Positions 60,551-64,000 of a stretch of DNA of 64,000 nucleotides are shown piece by piece. The translations under genes and the position numbers were made by a program. The DNA comes from Plantago ovata. Its lineage: Eukaryota > Streptophyta > Magnoliopsida > Lamiales > Plantaginaceae. The DNA lies in NCBI GenBank assembly GCA_028274465.1, contig CM051458.1, forward strand, positions 102,378,855 to 102,442,854, read 5' to 3'. Every line of letters begins with the position of its first letter. Positions within the stretch are counted from its first letter, which is position 1. The notes under the pieces are model-generated. The model worked only from the letters and a program-made list of their open reading frames with translations, did no database searches and was not told the DNA's origin.

Positions 60551-61501
60551 ATTGAATTTTACTCATGTATATCCCAGGGCAGGCTGGGTATGGTTCTAGC
60601 TTGGCAGCAAAGACAAGATTTTGTCATATTAAGGCGGAGAGCAATGACTCATATCTTCAGTTTAGGTATGATTCGCCCAAAAATATCCATCCTTCAGAAA
60701 TGCTCGCTCGCCTTGAGAGCATCCCTCCGCGGACTGTGAACGTGGAAGGGCCGGAGATCAAGAAGAAGCAATTGTTTTAGACTGGGATGATGTAGATGTG
60801 GGTGGAAGTTCAGATTTGGCATCTTCGCTACAACACTTGTTCGTTGACAGCCCTGATAGGGTATTCGACTTCCCTAGGAGTTCAACGGAAGATGATTTGC
60901 CAAGCTATGATTGGGAGGATCTTGCTGCTGACCTTGAAGGTGCTGCTGTCCTTGATGGTGCTGCTGACCTTGAAGACGCTTTCCATGAAGATGAAGAAAT
61001 CGAGTTTAGTGACTTTGATGACTGAAGGCACAAGAAGGCTACAACTTGTTAGCCTCAACCAAATGTCACAGTCGGGTTAATGTGTCCTCCTGCACATTAA
61101 TATTCTTTCGTTGTTGTAATGTTCCAATCACAATTAGGTTTCATAACTTCCATAATTCTTTAGACTCTGATCAATTTCTGAAGTATTAGCTAGCTAATGT
61201 GTTCCCTGATCCTCTTTTAGCAATTATGTTTCTACTGAACTCTATTCTTCAATCTAAATAGTTCTTCATTAATTCATTTTATTAGTATAATAAGTGAACC
61301 TGTAGCTAATGTTACCTTTCAAGTAGTGTACTTTTATCTAGAGCATCACATCTTGTAGAGCATCACATCCTGAAAGAGAAGTTTAAAATGAACTAAAATT
61401 ATATCGAACCCTGCAACTTGTACTTAATTATAACTCCAGTTTCTTTCCATTCGATTAATCTTTGACTATCTTCCCTCTTTACGTTGGACTAATTAAACAC
61501 A
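60551..61501. repeat. Gene-X/PIP1 chimera, tandem copy 2
   Basis: About 951 bases. Differs from copy 1 by the 34-base segment retained here, one G fewer in GGGCCGGAGATC, and a few substitutions. At its right end it joins a complete PIP1 exon 1, which copy 1 lacks. Confidence 0.88.
60565..61025 (+). pseudogene. Gene-X 3' end, copy 2
   Basis: Retains the fullest tail: DLAADLEGAAVLDGAADLED then HEDEEIEFSDFDD and a stop at 61025. A missing G in the GGGCCGG run near 60753 separates the first part (60565-60780) from the acidic second part (60798-61025). The tail has a small internal repeat (ADLEGAA/VLDGAADLE). Unknown family; fragment only. Confidence 0.6.
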
Positions 61502-61903
61502 TGTAAAATGCTAATGACAGAAACATAAGTGCAATTGAAACAAGTAAATTAAGTGAGATGATAAATATATACCCGAAATTCCAGCAGTGTAGTAAACAAG
61601 AGCAAAAATCATGCCACCAAAAGCCCAAGCAATACCCTGAATCCCAACAGTGCAGCACTTGGAATCGGACTTGCTAACTCCCATAACCGTCAAAACCGTA
61701 ATGTACAAGAACAAGAACGTAGCTACAAACTCGGCTATACCAGCCCTGTAAAAGGACCACGAGCTCAGCTCACCGGGCTCGAAAAGTGGGGCGGGAGGTG
61801 GCTCCTTGTAGTCCTTGTCCTGGCTCTGGGCTGCCGTCCCGATTGGCTGACGCTCGGAGTACTTGTTAGCTCCGACTCTAACATCCTCTTCTTTGCTATG
61901 CAT
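61062..61903 (-). pseudogene. PIP1 aquaporin, exon 1 with truncated exon 2
   Basis: Exon 1 (61573-61903) encodes 110 residues of a PIP1: [19 protein letters not shown], the PIP1-type long N-terminus, [20 protein letters not shown], then transmembrane helices 1 and 2 up to TAGIS, followed by a GTATAT donor. Intron 1 runs to an acceptor before 61094, but only about 33 bases of exon 2 (GGHI-N-P, first NPA region) follow, with the NPA alanine codon changed to Thr or Val-type sequence, before the sequence becomes gene X. It therefore cannot make a channel as placed. Exons 2-4 that would fit exon 1 in phase lie upstream on the same strand at 62558-63306. Confidence 0.85.
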
Positions 61904-62557
61904 TTTCTAATAAGTGATGAAAGGAAATTCTTCTTGTGAATGAGTTGAAGAGAGAGTTGTAAAGAAGCTAGAAGAAAGTGTAAATGTTGAGTGATGGTGT
62001 TTGATGCATACTAATTACTGGCGTTTAAATATGGATTTATTACAATTAGCCTTGTGTAGTTGTGTAGTTGTGTTGTCCCTTTTCATACAGTCCCCTCAAT
62101 GCCAAAATCTAACTTACATTCAAATGTTACAAATTACCTTCCACTTTATACTGTTTGTACTTTAAGTTTGTCCCCCATCTATCTTATTGCACTTTCGTCC
62201 CTTCTATTACTCTTTCTTCGTGTGATCTGTGTTTAGTACTTTTGACGAAACCATACAAACTTTTGGGGACTCAAATGTATTTTATGAACATTTCAAAGAA
62301 TAAATCCTTTTACTCCTCCTTTTACTCAGATCTAATAATTCATAATTTAAAAGCCACTTTATGATGATGAGCATTGCCCCATCATCACACATATTCAAAT
62401 TCCTTTCCAAAAGAATACATACAACATGCCAAACATAATACAGCTCAAGATAGTAAAATACAACAACATGGACTTTTTTTAACTTTTTTTATTTTGATTT
62501 CTTCATTCTTCATGGTCATGTGCTTTCAACATTGTCCACTAGTTGAAGATAAAATGA
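61904..62557. other. Between the two PIP1 parts
   Basis: Holds the 5' leader and promoter of the exon-1 copy (minus strand) and the 3' flank of the exon 2-4 copy. A block at 62340-62560 is the source or sister of 48355-48580. No gene. Confidence 0.5.
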
Positions 62558-63306
62558 TCACTTGTTCTTGAATGGAATAGCTCTGATCACCACTTGGTGG
62601 TATAGAGCTGCTAGTGCTGCCCCAATGAATGGTCCAACCCAGAATATCCACTGCATATATTGCATCACGACATTATCCAGTCAGAATCCGATCCAATCAT
62701 AATAGTTAAAAGTGCTCAAATACAAATTAATACGAATATATTGAGCCCGCTATCTTTAGTCACACGACATTAACTATGTTAATTCTTACGTGATCATCCC
62801 AGGCGTGGCTCCTGTTGTAGATGATCGCGGCACCAAGACTACGGGCGGGGTTAATACCGGTACCGGTGATTGGGATGGTTGCCAAGTGCACCAAGAACAC
62901 AGCGAATCCAATAGGCAATGGTGCCAAGATCTGAAAAATAATTATATCATTAGTCCAATGAACAATTAGGCTTACTTTCACGAATAATAAAAATAGATAC
63001 CACAACTTACTGGAACGTGTGAGTCCCTAGCGCTACGCTTGGCATCAGTGGCAGAGAAGACGGTGTAAACAAGCACGAAAGTTCCAACAATTTCGGCTCC
63101 AAGGCCATCTCCCTTGGTGTAGCCAGGTGCGACCACATTGGCACCACCTCCCTTGGTCATGTAGAGGGTTTCACCGAATCCCTTGACGACACCTGCACCG
63201 CATATGGCTCCTAGGCATTGCATAATCATGTAGAAAACTGCCCTTGTCAAGGACAATTTCCTTGCCAAGAAAAGTCCAAATGTCACAGCCGGGTTAATGT
63301 GTCCTC
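62558..63306 (-). CDS. PIP1: PIP1 plasma-membrane aquaporin, exons 2-4 (5' part outside window)
   Basis: Exons 63011-63306, 62790-62930 and 62558-62650 with consensus splice sites. They encode [20 protein letters not shown] (first NPA), the loop-D gating segment [10 protein letters not shown] with its His, [18 protein letters not shown] then [11 protein letters not shown] (second NPA, with selectivity-filter His, Thr and Arg), and a C-terminus ending PFKNK. Together with a 110-residue exon 1 these give 286 residues, the usual PIP1 length, and the phases fit. PIP1 proteins are six-helix water (and CO2/H2O2) channels that often need a PIP2 partner to reach the plasma membrane. Its own exon 1 should lie beyond base 64000, since intron 1 still continues there. 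Confidence 0.9.
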
Positions 63307-64000
63307 CTGCACATTAATGTTGATTGTTAATTATATAATGTTCTAATAAGGTTCATAATTTGGAGATAATTTGGACATTATATAAGGTTCATAATCTCCA
63401 TAATTCTTTAGGCTCTAGCTGAATTTCTAGTAGGTAAAGCCATACCTACCAAGTACTATTAACTAATTTGTTCCCTAATCCTCTTTTAGCAATTATGTTT
63501 CTACTAGTTAAAACTTAAAAGCTATTCTTCTTTCTAACTAATTCTCATTAATTCATTTTACTATAATATATAAGTGAACTTGTAGCTAATGTCAACTTTT
63601 AACATGCATCCTGAAAGACTAGTTTAAAGTAAAATAAATCTATGACTATTTTCATTCATTAAGTTGGACTAATATATTTAAAGATGAGTAAAAGAGAAAA
63701 TTAATTATAAGGGCTTACTATGAAGGCCATTCTAAAAAAGGATCCTCTTGTGTTACCAATTACATTTTAGTTCAAACTCAATTACATTTTAGTCCATTTG
63801 AGTTGACCAACAATTTAAACACCTTCCAACCAAACATGATCGACTTAAGAAAAATGAATATTTTCAATCAAAAAATTAATTTAAAAATTTTTAAAAATCT
63901 AAGTAGAATTATAAAATAAAATAAAAATTAAATATTTAACAAGATCCATCCATCTTCTTCTTCGCTAAAGCTTCGGTACTGGAAAATTCCGGTATCGGAG
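63307..64000 (-). other. PIP1 intron 1, running off the window
   Basis: 63307-63680 aligns with the intron-1 copies at 59440-59850 and 61095-61500 (shared CCTCTTTTAGCAATTATG, AAGTGAAC, GTAGCTAATGT), with extra small insertions. The last 300 bases have no match in the window. No exon 1 is found before the end. Confidence 0.7.

Overview
This is eukaryotic, plant nuclear DNA. It is AT-rich, its genes carry GT-AG introns, it is dense in DNA transposons, LINE/SINE pieces and MITEs, and its recognisable genes are plant-specific: the cutin BAHD acyltransferase DCR, a WOX5-type homeobox gene, a PIP1 aquaporin, F-box/FBD/LRR genes and an R1-like NBS-LRR relic. A eudicot, probably an asterid, is the best guess; this is inference only. 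Two runs of exactly 100 N (12534-12633 and 52868-52967) are scaffold gaps of unknown size, so long-range order is only as good as the assembly.

Layout. 1-4 kb: AT-rich intergenic. 4.2-9.6 kb: two intact DCR-like genes, about 90% alike, facing each other tail to tail. 9.7-12.5 kb: intergenic. 12.6-13.0 kb: a WOX5 exon-1 relic cut by the first gap. 13.3-15 kb: relic of an unrecognised gene. 15.07-23.52 kb (block A): a decayed WOX5 copy whose flank has collected a 5'-truncated LINE, two Tourist-like MITEs, a hAT element and a long-TIR MULE-MITE, then a 42-bp minisatellite. 25.4-29.2 kb: an end-complete but coding-defective PIF/Harbinger element. 33.4-36 kb: F-box/FBD gene copy 1, broken by single-base deletions. 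37-38.1 kb: PASTICCINO1-type FKBP pseudogene. 40.1-41.2 kb: LINE remnant, with a candidate small secreted peptide beside it. 42-43.9 kb: gene-X fragment split by a MULE-type element. 45.5-47.3 kb: NUP88/MOS7 exon fragment followed by an NBS-LRR pseudogene, then another LINE piece. 48.3-51.3 kb: a PIP1 last exon fused to F-box copy 2, which is intact if one 67-nt intron is accepted. 53.0-58.9 kb (block B): the sister of block A, with an intact WOX5 gene and none of A's insertions, but with its own SINE. 58.9-61.5 kb: a tandem chimera of gene X and PIP1 intron 1. 61.5-64 kb: PIP1 exons in scrambled order (exon 1 of one copy, exons 2-4 of another).

Intact or nearly intact coding capacity: two DCR genes (surface cutin assembly), one WOX5 repressor (root stem-cell niche), one F-box/FBD protein, and exons 2-4 of a PIP1 water channel. 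Nothing suggests that these work as a pathway. The main theme is repeated local duplication, after which one copy decays while transposons accumulate. Because blocks A and B share a pre-insertion state, they preserve empty sites that define the exact ends of several transposons. Part of the duplication may be separated haplotypes or assembly error: copy-specific homopolymer indels and the N gaps both point that way.
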